64,000 bases of DNA from Cryptomeria japonica (lineage: Eukaryota; Streptophyta; Pinopsida; Cupressales; Cupressaceae): the NCBI RefSeq assembly GCF_030272615.1, contig NC_081413.1, positions 330,445,302 through 330,509,301 on the forward strand, written 5' to 3'. Below are positions 8,989 through 20,601 of this stretch, piece after piece (within the stretch, counting starts at the first letter, position 1; the number at the start of each line of letters is the position of its first letter). A model generated the notes under the pieces. It saw only the letters and a list, made by a program, of their open reading frames with translations, was not told the origin of the DNA and ran no database searches. The position numbers and the translations under genes were made by a program.

Positions 8989-11900
8989 TGTTGGGAATAT
9001 TTAAAACTGAGTCAAGTTTATAGGCCCATTTCAAAATTTTGCCCTGCATTTCCAAATGATTAAAAGAAGTCAATTTGAATGGCCTAGCTAGCAAGGGGGT
9101 AAAATGGAGCCAGTTGATTTTCAGAGGGTAAGGCTCGGGATTCATGTCCTACACCTTTCATTTGGCCTATTCAGTGATGTGCAACTTTTAGAATTCAATT
9201 TGGATAAGTTTATGAGGTACCCATTTTGAGGGGTGAGCTGGAAGTGCATTTTAGGCACAAATGCAGATTTTATTGAGTAGCCTTCTTTGAGCGATTACAT
9301 CTTTTGCCCTGTTGATCGTCATGGAGAAATTAAAAATGGATTCAATTATATGCATAAAAGTGAGTTACCCTACAAAATTTTAAGTCTTGATGAATCCATT
9401 TTCTCAGTTTTCAAAGCCCAATCCGTTTGCAGTTTGTGTGTTTTGGCAAGTCCCTGTTTCGACAGCTAGTCGGAGCTCTGTTTCGCATAAGTGTAAAAGT
9501 TGCCTCAGTAAGCATCATGCTATAATGTTTGTTCCAAGCTAATGTCAGTATAAATGATGAGCTACGTTTCAAATTTCAAGCCTCTACCAATCCGTTTGAT
9601 CGGTTTTCAAAAGAGCTCATTTTGCCATCGTTTTTAGTTATCCGTACTTTCAGTGCTATATCAGTTGATGTAGCCATTTTTGTGAGTGCAACATTTGCAT
9701 CCTGTCAGTCTGGTGATCGAACTGAGGATTCGAAGATTTAATATGTACTTCAAGGTACCTATGTTTCAAATTTGAGGGCCTACGGAGGTCGTTTGGTATT
9801 TTTGAAAAAGGCATCATGTGTTGCCAGGACATTGACTTCGTCAAGTTCGCAGTGTCGACAAAGCCAGTTGCGCATTTTCGGAAATTAATATCTCTTCGCT
9901 CGAGACTCATCTTGAGAAACCATTTGGTAGAAGTCATCATTGTATATCAGAGTACACGCCTGTCAGACGGCGAGCTCCAAAAAGATGTTTTGACAGGTTT
10001 GAAAATTACGTCTTCGCGATTAAATGCGAAAATTGTGGCATAATTGCCTTAAGGATGTAAAATGCAATTTTATTATCCGAAAACGATGTCGATCGTTCCC
10101 AGAGGTATATTTGAGGTTCGTGAAGATATTCCAGAGGCCAGTAGCTTGAAAACAAAAAAATTTTTAGTCAGACCCACTTTGGGGCCCGATCTGGCTCATG
10201 CCTATGCCGTATTATTTTATTGGCGACTTTGTTTAATAAAAGATTTTCAGAATATCTAAATGTGGATTATAATCACGAGGCATGTCATAAGAGTTCAAGA
10301 TGTTATTATGAACTTTAGGCAATTTCAAATTGGCGAGTTTTGAGCCAAATCCTCCTTCAGCGACAGAGAAGAGACATTAAAAATGCAAATGCACTTGGCA
10401 GCGGTGGTGTTGAGAAGACCATTCAAAAGTCTTAAACCAAATGCATTGGCATGTGGAAATTCATTAAACCTTTCAACCAAATGTAATTTGGGAGGTTGAA
10501 AGCCAAATTCCACAACCTTCCAAGCATTCTCCTTATTGTGTGTGATGTCTGGGAGTGCATTTTAAAACTCCAACAAATGCAATCAGCACCCCCATTTCTC
10601 ACATGTAACATGAAGAACAAACTTCACGTGGTGGCTGAGGAAAAGAATATGTTGCTGTTGATTATCAAGAGGGCAGCATGCCATCCCTACAAAATTTTGA
10701 AAGATCATATGATTATTAGAATCATATCCAAAGAGACATGCCCAAGAAAATATACAGAAATGGTAGAAAGGAGACTGGACATTTGATGATCAACGAGCCA
10801 ATACCACACCCAAAATGCTGGAAACGCCATTATAGATGTCATTGTTCCAAGTAGAGATTCTCATGAGAAAGCACAAAGGCCAATGAAATTCCCAAGCAAA
10901 TACAATGTAGCAGATTTAGAACCTCCTCCTGCTATGCGTGGCATAATGAAGTTGAATTGGCAATAAACCATGGTAAAATTTTAAACCCATGCAATCAATA
11001 GTTTTCTATGCCATTTCGTCCTCCACGTGAAATGCAGCAGGCTATAGGCATGGTGTTTGGAGTGTGGCATGGGCCTCCCAAAGCATTCCCCATCTCCCTC
11101 CAGCCTCTGCGTGGTGAATGAACTGGCAATGTTCAGATTTCAAAAGGGAAATGCAGCAACTAAAACTCTCCCACGTGACTGGTGAAAAGAGGAATGTTCA
11201 AATAGTAAAATGCAATTTGCAGTTGTAAAGCCATGTTCCCTCCTCCCTCCTGTGCATGTTTGAAGGAGCATTGAGTTCCCAAGCTAATGCAACCAACAGT
11301 TAATGAATCCTCACTCACGTGGCTATCTAAACCAGCAAGCAAATTAAAAATTGGCAACCATGGCAATTTTCCCTCTTTGTTGTAGCATGGTATGTGGTGT
11401 TTGAAGAGGAGAGGCAAGTAAAGATTCAAACTAGCTGTTTCAGCAGTATCATCTCCTTCTATGTTGTGTTTGGAGGCCACAAGAAAACTTTCAAACAAAT
11501 TACAAAGGCATTATGGCAAGCGTTTAACTCCCTGTGTGCAGTGGAATTTGGGAAGTTTTAAAAATTTCCAAGTTAATGCAATGTGGCAGGTGTAGCCCAA
11601 ATCCCATGACCTTTGCCAGCCCTCTTTCCTCTACGCATAATAAAATAAGGTTAAGATACGAAACTTCCAAGCGAACTGAGGAAATTTCAAGCAAAGTGCA
11701 GTCCCAGGTTTAATATCATTATCCCACATGCATTGGGAAGTGGTATTTTTAAATGTTTATATGCAATGGTCCACACTAGTAATATGTCAAAGGCTCAAGG
11801 CTTTTGACAGACGATGCGTATGGGCACCCAAGGTGGGCCCACGCATGAGCATGGATCCCGAGGCGACGGAGGAGATGACTGAGCGGCATATTAATAAATA

Positions 11901-13532
11901 AATGGTGCTCAGTCATCTCCTCGTGAAGGCGAGATGCACGAAAGTTCGAGATGGATCAATGGTGCGCGCGGTTTCGTGAAGGCGAGATGCACGAAAGTTA
12001 AGCCCTGCGAAGTTGCGAAAAGGGTAAATGTCGAGCATGTTGGATCAAGATCGACGGCCCGCACGGTTTCGCATATTGAAGATGCACGAATGTTAGACCC
12101 TGCGAAGTTGTGAAAGCTAGGTGGCGCACATGTGGCGGGTACAGTCAGCAGTCCAGTAGGCGGGTCCCAGTGAGGTGGTGCCGAGGTGGCGATGACGTGG
12201 CGCTGAGGTGGTGTACACGTGGTGGCCAAGTGGCAGTGAGAAAGTAGATGACATGGTGGTGATGAAGTGTCATCCCAGGTGGCATCCGGTCAACCCCATC
12301 GACCAATCAGAGGCCGCCACGTGGCAAAGCGTCAGGACCAAATGGATGCAAAAATCAAAATTAAAATGAGTAAATGATATAGTCTAAACTATATTAAATT
12401 TCGAAAAATTTAAATGATTGAGCACATTGGGGAATTAATTCTCCCAGGGTCTAAAGTTTGGCCAAAATATAAAGTGTTATATGTTTTCGGAAAGCTCTCG
12501 GAGTGAGGAATCCAATTATGGGGTTAATTTTGACAAATGTGGGATATTTTGGAAGCATTTTGTCTGGGAGTAAAATTCAGTTAGAGAGAAGATATTTGAT
12601 AATTTCAATTGCAGATTTGATTTTCTTCCCTCCTCTTTTAATTCCCAATTCTTCTCAGTTGTAAGGGTTCCAAAATTTTGTGAGGAAGTGCTCCAGTTTT
12701 CATGGCTTCCATTTTTCTAAAATTCTTGACCCAAACTTGTAAAGTTTTATGGATCTATTCAGGGTATAGAGGCTACATTGCAGGATGACAAATTGTTTTC
12801 TAGTTGCAGGTCTTACTTGTGTCAGGCATGAGTAAATTTCCCATGATATTGTCTCTGTGTATGCATTTAATTGTTATGAATTGAATCCTCAAGGAGGCTT
12901 ATAATTTGTCATCTCAAGGAGATTGTATGATTGTTTGTAGGCATTCTTCAATGAAGAGTTTAAATTCTATAATCAGTCATAAACAATGGAATGTGTCCCA
13001 GATCTGATAATTTTATGAATGGATTGAGTAATGCATTATTACAAGGTATTAATGCAGGGATATGTTGTAAGGAAAACCAATTTGCAGCTTTGATTAACAT
13101 TTTGTGGTTCTGTGTGTGTGACTCTGTTGCCCAATGAACAAGGCACTAGTCTTTGACAGATTTGGGGATGGTTTCAGATCAACATTTTAAAAGACAAATC
13201 TATTTCCCTTTATGTGTAGGGGTGTGTTATTTTCATTCCAAGCTCTATTTTCATTTATGATTTATATAGATCTAGCCAATTTGTAATGTGTTTCTAGATT
13301 TGGTGAGCTTATGAAATGATCTATCTACTTAGTGTTGATGCAGTTATGTATTTGTAATTGTTGTATTCAAAGCATCAAAGGTATACCCGCCTAGGTTTTG
13401 TAGAGCCTAAAGAGTAGAAGGATTCATATCCTTATCATGTTGTCCAAGCCCTGATGTGTTTCATAGACTGAAATTGGCCATTTCATAGAAGGATTGCAGG
13501 TATACTTGGGTTATCACTTTTGGTGAACAACA
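8989..13532 (+). repeat. 3' LTR of gag-only element (4544 bp)
   Basis: Direct copy of 596-5166, starting TGTTGGGAATATTT and ending GGTGAACAACA, followed by the ACGCC duplication. Most of it differs from the 5' LTR only by scattered substitutions. The exception is 11884-11946, where a short rearranged segment replaces the corresponding part of the 5' LTR. Confidence 0.92.
11871..11999 (+). repeat. Hairpin and 26-bp duplication unique to the 3' LTR
   Basis: GGAGATGACTGAGC at 11871-11884 has a perfect inverted copy GCTCAGTCATCTCC at 11907-11920, separated by AT-rich spacer. Next comes TCGTGAAGGCGAGATGCACG plus six bases at 11921-11946, repeated identically at 11974-11999. The 5' LTR has one copy of each (about 3473-3490 and 3608-3633) and different sequence between. 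This is the signature of a template-switch or repair event, not simple point decay. Confidence 0.85.
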
Positions 13533-13537
13533 ACGCC
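13533..13537. repeat. Target site duplication ACGCC, right copy
   Basis: Exact repeat of 591-595, directly after the terminal CAACA of the 3' LTR. Confidence 0.9.
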
Positions 13538-14331
13538 TTTACTATGAGATTGTCCAAGGCCAGAATTAGAATCTAGTTGATTTTGTAGAATGATGACAAT
13601 TGGGAATCGGGCCATGCTTTCTTCATAAATACTTGCCAAAAGAATGATCTCTTAGAATCGTCTATGTTGTGGATGCAAATGGCACATTTTGGAGATATTA
13701 GTTGTGTCAACTGCAACAATGCGTTGGGAACACAGCTTCAAAATTTATTTATCACTGAAGACTTCATCTATGATGCTTTTCGGGGACTAATTGGCATCAG
13801 TCTCAACTTTGATAGGCACTAGTGTGATGCTATTATCCTGGAGGCTGCTCTTAGGCCCCTGGTTGGTGTCATTGATTCAGCGGAGCATGCGGTGGAGCTT
13901 TTGGATGGCTTTGTGAAACCATTCATCGCGGACTTTGTGGCTAATGACATACTAAGTATTGAGGAGGGAACCAAAGTAAGCATATTAAAGGCTTATTTCC
14001 AGGTTGAGGAGTACTTGTTCTTGAAACTAGAGGATGCCCCTGTGGAAGCCGATGAGGATGCTATGGAGGACAGTGATGGTTCTGTGGATAGTGAAACTAG
14101 GTGGGAGATGGCATGGAAAGAAGTGTCGTTGGAGGAGCACGAGCGTATGAAGGTATTTGGGGAGAACGCATGGGAAGTGTTCCGGTGCATTGTATTCAAT
14201 GGGAACATGGTGCCATTCTGAAACTTGCTAAAGCTACAGAGTGGTGGCTCCCTGAGAAGTCCACCAACAATGTAATCAGTATTGGTGAATACACGGCGGT
14301 GATTTACCAAGCATTTAGTGGAAATATGTAA
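13538..14331 (+). pseudogene. Decayed protein-coding sequence, right part, family not recognised
   Basis: Several overlapping frames join into a protein-like reading of about 260 codons. It starts LYYEIVQGQN (from 13540) with a TAG at 13567-13569 and a frame change near 13590. It continues DDNWESGHAFFINTCQKNDL...LFITEDFIYDAFRGLIGISL to a TAG at 13820-13822. It resumes CDAIILEAALRPLVGVIDSA to WEVFRCIVFN, shifts frame near 14190, and ends TEWWLPEKSTNNVISIGEYT...SGNM with TAA at 14329-14331. An acidic patch (EADEDAMEDSDGSVDSE) sits mid-way. No intron-like interruption is evident, which suits a retrocopy or transposon-carried gene. I cannot name it. The gag-only element inserted at its left edge. 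Confidence 0.5.
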
Positions 14332-14497
14332 CTTGGCTCTGTTGTCTGTGGATTTTTGCTATCCTGTGTATGGTATGAGTGGTCTTTTGAAAGATGCATC
14401 TAGCTAACACATAGTTGTTATGCTGGTTGCTTCAAAACTTTATGTAATTTCTTTTTAAAGTAATATAGGGCGCTATCCCCATAATGATAGCACTTAC

Positions 14498-14531
<34 letters not shown>

Positions 14532-16059
14532 TCGAATATATACCCATATAAATATATCATTTTAAAAATATATATTAAATCGTAAAACCAAATTCCACAA
14601 TTATACATTATTTCCAAATAGCCCAATACAATAATTTTTTTTTTAAAAACTATATATATATATATTAATAAATAAATAAAATAAAAAAGAAAAATCGAAA
14701 ATCATAATTTGATAGCGCTGTGAAAACAACAAACCCGCAAGGAAGGAAGGTGCAGTTTTGAGATTGGGTAGCATATGCTACCCCATGGTAGCATTGCTAG
14801 CCTACGGTACCATTGCTACCATTCCCCCTGCGTGGTGGGGTTACCCTGCCATGTGGGATCAAAACCTTTTTTTAATTTTTTTTTTTTTTAATATAACTCT
14901 CTGCCCAGCACTCTGTTAAAAAAAATAGATTATAACAAAAAAAAAATATATATTTCTTTTTAAAACTAGTTTTTTTCAAATAAACTTTTGGGCATAGCAG
15001 ATAAATAGAAAGCCTCCCAAATAGCAGATTTTAGGCAAAAATCATGAGGATTAACAAGCCATAAGAGATAATTTTAAACCAAAATTTTTAATTTTCTCCA
15101 CACACAGGGAACACAAAAACACACAAGAAGAGGAAATTTTCCAAAAAATTTGTCAGCATGACTTTCCTTTCACCACAAATTTACAAATTCACACAAAAGG
15201 CAAACAAATCCATTTCCCAAACCATGAAAAAGAATTTTAAACCCTAAATTTAAAACTTGAAACTAATAACAGGAAGAACCAAATTTCTGATTTAAAAATC
15301 AATCTCCTTCCAATTTTAACAAACTAAATCAGGGAAAAGTTTAAACAACCAAGAATCAATCAATTTCCCAAATTTGAACTAATTTTATAACTTCCCAAAC
15401 AGAGATCTTCCAAAATATCAACACACATAGAGATATTTTTCCAAGCTAGATTAAAATTTTTAAATTAAAATAAAGAGCAGAAAACATCCAACCTGTGATA
15501 GCAATCCTGGAAGGACACTCTGAAATCAACCTGAATCCAATCTCCAAGCTCCAGTTCTGGTTTCCAATCTGGCCTCCAAAATTTTTCCTCCCTTCCTTTC
15601 TATGAGCTCTCAGGCATATATGGAGAAAAATATTTCTAACCTAAACTTTTAGGTTGAAAAGTTTTCCTCATCCAATCACAAATTCTAATTTATAAATTTT
15701 ACTTTTCTAATTTCTTCAAATATATAAATGGAAAAGTTATTTTCTAAAATCATTTTTTTTTTCTTTTCTCATTGGAATTTAATCAACTTTTTTTTTTTTT
15801 TAAGTTATAAGGGAAATAATTTAAACTTTTTTTTTTTAAATCTAAAAAGGCAATAGCATGAAATTAACTTTATTTATTTTTCTACTTGATTTAAATATAA
15901 TCACTTTTCCAAATATAATGCAATTATCAAATTAAATTTAATAACCCCATTCAATTAACTAAATCCATAACACAAAGGCATATTAATAAATAAATTAAAT
16001 ACATCAACTATGAAATGATACCATATACTCAATTAAATATTCTAACCCAATGGAGGCAT
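14332..16059. other. AT-rich non-coding stretch
   Basis: No gene seen. It contains an (AT)14 microsatellite (14501-14528), A/T homopolymers and, at about 14771-14820, a cluster of GCTACC/GGTAGC strings in both orientations. Part may belong to the minus-strand LTR that ends at 16678. Confidence 0.5.
14501..14528. repeat. (AT)n microsatellite
   Basis: Fourteen uninterrupted AT dinucleotides. Confidence 0.95.
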
Positions 16060-16678
16060 GCAAATCGAGAAAAGCCACACGGAGAGTCTGAAAAAGTCAA
16101 ACGACCAAGACTCAAAGACCGAACAAACAGAAATGATGACCAACTGACGACACTCACATGAGTGTAACTGAGGGTAAAAATTAGGGTCAACAACTATCTC
16201 ATCCACTCCCATCGGACAAATAAGGTACGCTCAGACCTGTGAAGCCAGGTGGAGATGATACCCTATACTTACACGGTACTTGTACCTGCAATGCCCTGCA
16301 TCAATGAACCACACACACATATAGAGATATATAGAATACATGACACACACACCAATGAAGGAGAATCATGACATTCCCTATCTCACTAGAGTGAGTGAAG
16401 GAAAATCATCCCCTCGCATCCCATACACTTGCAAATACAACACATGAATATAAAACGCATCACACATATAAGTAAAAGTGTCAGTCCATGTTAGTAGACC
16501 ATAAAATCACATTTAAGATAGTAAGGAAACATTGCATGAACGCATATACTGGTAATCAAATTAAAGGGTGAAATAACATCGCATAACGTCTGAATCAATA
16601 TACAAATAGTGTATCCACTGAACAGTCAACTGCAGTAAAATATAAGTCAAACAAGTTCGATTGAGAAGGGGTACTACA
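16060..16678 (-). mobile_element. Minus-strand LTR fragment (TGTAGTACCCC family)
   Basis: Read on the minus strand it begins TGTAGTACCCCTTCTC at 16678 and contains CTCCACCTGGCTTCACAGG followed by TCTGAGCGT. The same landmarks occur on the plus strand at 57842-58450 (TGTAGTGCCC; CTCCACCTGGCTCCACCGG then TCTGAGCGT). Two members of one LTR family are therefore present in opposite orientation. The left end is not resolved and may lie below 16060. It cuts the 3' end of the Tork-like copia gene, whose frame runs into the TAG of TGTAG. Confidence 0.55.
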
Positions 16679-17663
16679 CCATGAGGCCCATAGAATTCAA
16701 ACACCAGCTGAACTTCTCTATGCTCATAGCCTTAGATAAAACATCTGCAACATTCATCAAAGTTTCTACCTTAACCAACTTCACCCTGCCATCTTCGACC
16801 ATGTCTTTGACAAAATGATACTGAACATCAATATGCTTGTTTCGATCATGAAATGTCGGGTTCTTAGCTAGGCAAATCACACTCTGATTGTCACAATAAA
16901 CTGTCACGACTCCTTGTTTTATTTCAATGTTTGAGCATAGTCTCTTAAGCCAAATAACTTCCTTACAAGCATGGGTAGCTTCCATATACTCTACTTCAGT
17001 AGTGGACAAAGAAACCATAGCCTGTCGCTTACTCATCCAAGTAATTGCACCACCAAATAAAGTAAACACAAGCACTAGTGGATATTTTTCTATCAATATC
17101 ACCTGCCTAGTCTGAATCCACATAACCATGAATATCAAGGGAAATCATGTCTCCAACTAAATTACCATGATAACACAAAGAATACTCCGAGGTACCCTTC
17201 AAATATCTGAAAAACTCTTTTGACTACGTCCCAATAAACTCTACCAGGATTAGACATATACCTGGACAAAACTCCCACTGCTTGGGAAATGTATGGTCTA
17301 GTACATACCATAGCATACATCAAACTTCCAATTACACTCTGGTAAGGCACTTTTCTCATGTCTTCCATCTCCAATGGGGATGTAGGATAATCTGCAACAG
17401 ATAATTTCATTCCAACTATAAAAGGAACACACAATGGTCTACAATCCTACATGTTGAACCTCTGTAACAATGAATTTACATACTTACTTTGGCCTAGCCA
17501 TAGCTTTCTATTCTCTCCATCTCTTCTAATTTCCATCACAAGAATGTGCTTTGTTTCACCAAGATCTTTCATTTCAAATTTAGTATCGAGCTGAGACTTT
17601 AGATCTGAAATCATACCTTTCCTTTTATCAATGAATAACATATCATCAACATACAATGCAATG
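16679..17663 (-). pseudogene. pol: Tork-like copia pol: RT C-terminus and RNase H
   Basis: This is the downstream part of a minus-strand copia pol gene; the upstream part is at 26785-29796. Reading leftward from 17663 it starts at the RT catalytic box (ALYVDDMLFI) and continues through DLKSQLDTKFEMKDLGETKH and WLGQSKYVNSLLQRFNM. It then passes a frame break near 17445 (PTSPLEMEDMRKVPYQSVIG, LMYAMVCTRPYISQAVGVLS) and enters RNase H (ITWMSKRQAMVSLSTTEVEY, VTVYCDNQSVICLAKNPTFH, HIDVQYHFVKDMVEDGRVKL). It ends SMGLMV where the LTR at 16678 begins. Reverse transcription and RNA degradation would be its roles, but frame breaks and the split make it inactive. Confidence 0.82.
17659..17663. repeat. 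Target site duplication CAATG, left copy
   Basis: CAATG abuts the Sirevirus 5' LTR at 17664 and is repeated at 26785-26789 after the 3' LTR. Confidence 0.9.
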
Positions 17664-18723
17664 TGTTGATATTTTGGTATGGTTTTGTCATTGATGTCAA
17701 CACCTACTAAATGCTTATCAACTCGGGCACTTTGGAGTATCAGCAACACTCACCGAAAAGAAAGTGACTTATGCACAGTCACCAGTATCTGGCACACCGA
17801 CAGGATATAATGATCACCAACACTTGGAATGATATGTAAAACACTTGGTTATGTCAAAGACATCATGTGGACACCTTGTCTTGGAGTTTTGTTTATTGGT
17901 ATATTCGTATTTACATATTTGTTGTTACCGGCAAATAGGTCCAGGTTACATCGACAGGTTTATCTTTTTAGATCACCACGACATACTATGAAGATGATTT
18001 ATTATTGTTGCAAATACATCAAGCCGACATGTTGAATCGGTTATTGCATCAGATATTATTTCGTTTATAAAATGATTTTATTGTAATATATCATGTAGAG
18101 CCGACCTACTAAAATTGGTCCTAGGTTATGGTATAAATGTAAGATCTTATTTGTAAGATCAAGGGTGGAATGTGAACAGGATTGTGTGAAGGTATATGCG
18201 AGAATAAGTAGAGCTATACACACAGACATCATTTGAAGATTGAAGAAGGGTTTTTGTGAAGACAATCAGAACTACACTGGTACTGAATCTAGCATATGAA
18301 GATTCTATTTTGAGTAGTACATTCTTATTGGATTTAACCATCCAATTGTAGTCAGTGTGACTCCCATTTTGTGTTTGAGCAGTGAGATCTAGGCACTTGG
18401 CCTTTCTGCATGTGCAGACCCCATTTGTATACACTTACTATCTGCAGTAGTATCATTTGATTGTGGGTAAGGTTTCCCATTGTGGTTTTTCCCCTTATAG
18501 GGTTTACACGTACAAATATTGGTGTTATGTGTTGTGGATGACTTTGTCCTTTTGTTTCATGCATTAATCTTTACCGGTATTGCAATTATCTGATAAAACT
18601 GTCCACCGGTATAAAAGACTATTTCACCGGTATTAAGCAGAAAGTTGATTAAGTTGTTTTTGGTTTAAATTTATTAGACAACTCATTCATGCCCCCCCTC
18701 TCAGTTGTCCCTGGGACCTAACA
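17664..18723 (+). repeat. 5' LTR of plus-strand Sirevirus-like element
   Basis: 1060 bp, TGTTGATATTTTGG...GGACCTAACA, near-identical to 25727-26784. CACCGGTAT strings flank a TATAAAAG at 18610-18617. Small ORFs inside are LTR sequence and not genes. Confidence 0.92.
18610..18617 (+). promoter_or_regulatory. Candidate TATA box of the Sirevirus LTR
   Basis: TATAAAAG set between two ACCGGTAT copies (CCACCGGTATAAAAG...TTCACCGGTATT). The 3' LTR keeps TATAAAAG at 26671-26678. A start about 30 bp downstream would leave a short R-U5. Confidence 0.5.
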
Positions 18724-18725
18724 AT

Positions 18726-18738
18726 TGGTATCAGAGCC
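18726..18738 (+). promoter_or_regulatory. Primer binding site, initiator-Met type
   Basis: TGGTATCAGAGCC two bases after the LTR. It matches the tRNA-iMet complement used by most plant copia elements. Confidence 0.88.
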
Positions 18739-18779
18739 TAGTCCTCTTTTGCAGAAGTTTAACAGCTTGAGGAGATCCA

Positions 18780-20601
18780 ATGTCTACTAACTATTTCAGA
18801 AAGAACAGTCCTAAACTTGATGGAACCAACTATGGCATATGAAAGATCAGGATGGAGACACATTTAAATTGTATTGGAAAGGATACCTAGGATGTTACAA
18901 AGAATGGACATACCACTCCTACTCCAGGTCAACCTAATCCACCTACCTTGGGAAAGGATGAAGAAAATGATTGCAAAGCAAGAGAAGCACTTTTGAGTGC
19001 ATTATCAGATCAAAAAATCATGGGATTATCAGATAGGTCTACTGCTAAAGCTATTTGGGATCATTTGGAAACACTGAATGAAGGAGATTCCACTATCAAA
19101 ATTGCAAAACTTGAAAGCTTCTAGGTCAGGTATGAACATTTGAAAATGGAAGAAGATGAAAGGATTTTTGCTTTTATGGAAAGAGTAAATGAGATTATTT
19201 TGGGTATTAAATGTTGTGGAGGAACCTTAAGTGAGGATGAAATTGTTTTAAAAGTTTTAGAGGATTGCCACCAGCATATAAAATGAAAGTCACTGCTATA
19301 AACGAGTTAAGAACAATGCCTAATACATCAGTAACTAGGGATACATTGATTGGAAAACTTTCAGCTTTTGAAATTGAAGAATTTGGTCCTATTGCTACTA
19401 TAAAGACAGATTTAGCCTTTAAAGCATCAACATCATCTGCACCTTCATTTGATAAATCAGATTGGAAAGCCTTTTATGCAAGAGAACTTGAAGAAAGCAG
19501 GAAAGAAAATGAAGAACTTGAAGCACTATTTGCAAGGAAAATGCCTAAATGTCTAGTTGGAAGTAAGTATGAAGGTAAAGCGCCCTTTAAATTTTTTAAC
19601 TACAATAAGATTGGTCATATGGCTTCAAGATGCCCTGATAGACATGCTAGACTAAGAGAAGAAGCTAGAAGAACATACAAGCCTAACCCTGAATATCAAA
19701 GATACAGATTTAAGAAGAATAATGACAAATCTTGTTACATTACTGATAAAGGTGTGACTAATGATTCTGATAAGGATCTGATAGACAATGGATGGGTTTT
19801 TGTTGCTATAATAGAAGATCAACCGGCACCTACTGCTCAATCAGTAGAACAAGCCTTGGAAGCTAAAGTTGAATTAAAGGATGAGTGGATCATTGATCCA
19901 GGATGCTCACATCATATGATAGGAGATAAAGGTAAATTCTTGAACTTTCAAGAATACAATGGAGGCTTAGTAAGATTTGGAGATGATAAAGCTTGTTTGA
20001 TCAAAGGTAAGGGTACAATATCTCTTGATGGGAAACATAACACTGAAAATGTTTACTATGTTGAACGATTAAAGAATAATCTTTTGAGTGTTGGTCAATT
20101 AGTTGAGAAAGGATTTTAGTTACAATTCAAAAATGGAAAATGCAAAATCATGAATAGAACTGGTTTGGAAATTGCAACCAGTAATCAGACTAGAGGTAAT
20201 ATCTTTCATTTGAATAACAGTGAAAAGGCATGCTTGATCGCACATATTAATGAAAGTTGGCTATGGCATAAGAGACTCTGTCATGTAAACTTTGATTGCA
20301 TGGTGAAAATCAGTACTACTAAGGCAGTTAGAGATTTACCTAAAATTGTCAAACCTCACAATACAGTATGTAAGGAATGTCAATTTGGAAAACAAGTTAG
20401 AGCTAGTTTAAAAAGTATTCTAGAAAAATCCAATAATGCTCTTGATTTAATTTATACAGATTTATGTGGTCCAACTAGAACTAAAAGCTTACAAGGTGAT
20501 AGATATTTCATGCTAATCATTGATGACTATTCTAGAATGTGTTGGGTTACTTTTCTCAGAGAAAAATTAGAAGCACTTGGAAAGTTCAAACTGTTCAAAG
20601 C
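18780..20601 (+). pseudogene. gag-pol: Sirevirus gag, protease and N-terminal integrase (broken)
   Basis: Starts ATGTCTACTAAC (MSTNYFRKNSPKLDGTNYG). Stops are TGA 18840-18842, TAG 18888-18890 and TAG 19122-19124, with a frameshift near 19255 and a further TAG at 20117-20119. The gag core is present (DERIFAFMERVNEI, TRDTLIGKLSAFEIEEFG). The zinc knuckle is damaged (FNYNKIGHMASRC, where the related minus copy has CFNCNKIGHMASRC). The protease site reads WIIDPGCSHHM in place of the copy's [11 protein letters not shown], so the D-S-G triad is lost. GAG-pre-integrase ([13 protein letters not shown]...CKECQFGKQ) and the first integrase aspartate (TDLCGP, about 20460) remain. The frame stops at the solo LTR at 20602 and resumes at 23019. 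Confidence 0.9.

Larger units (their letters stand above)
596..13532 (+). mobile_element. Gag-only LTR retrotransposon with ~4.55 kb LTRs, complete
   Basis: This is a full-length non-autonomous element of 12,937 bp. Seen directly: long direct repeats 596-5166 and 8989-13532 with TGTTG...CAACA ends (the 5' copy starts TATTG), a 5-bp target duplication ACGCC, a PBS-like site four bases inside the left LTR, and a 3.8 kb internal region. That region encodes a Gag-type protein and one further ORF. No protease, RT, RNase H or integrase motif was found on either strand of the interior. The layout matches gag-only terminal-repeat elements (TR-GAG) and large retrotransposon derivatives known in plants. 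Enzymes would have to come from another element. The two LTRs are near-identical in most stretches and both ORFs are open, so it looks younger than its neighbours. Confidence 0.9.

Noticed and set aside
13981-14005. Splice sites in the decayed gene (AAAGTAAG and TTTCCAGGTTG)
   Set aside because: They are only about 30 bp apart, too short for a plant intron, and the frame reads through.
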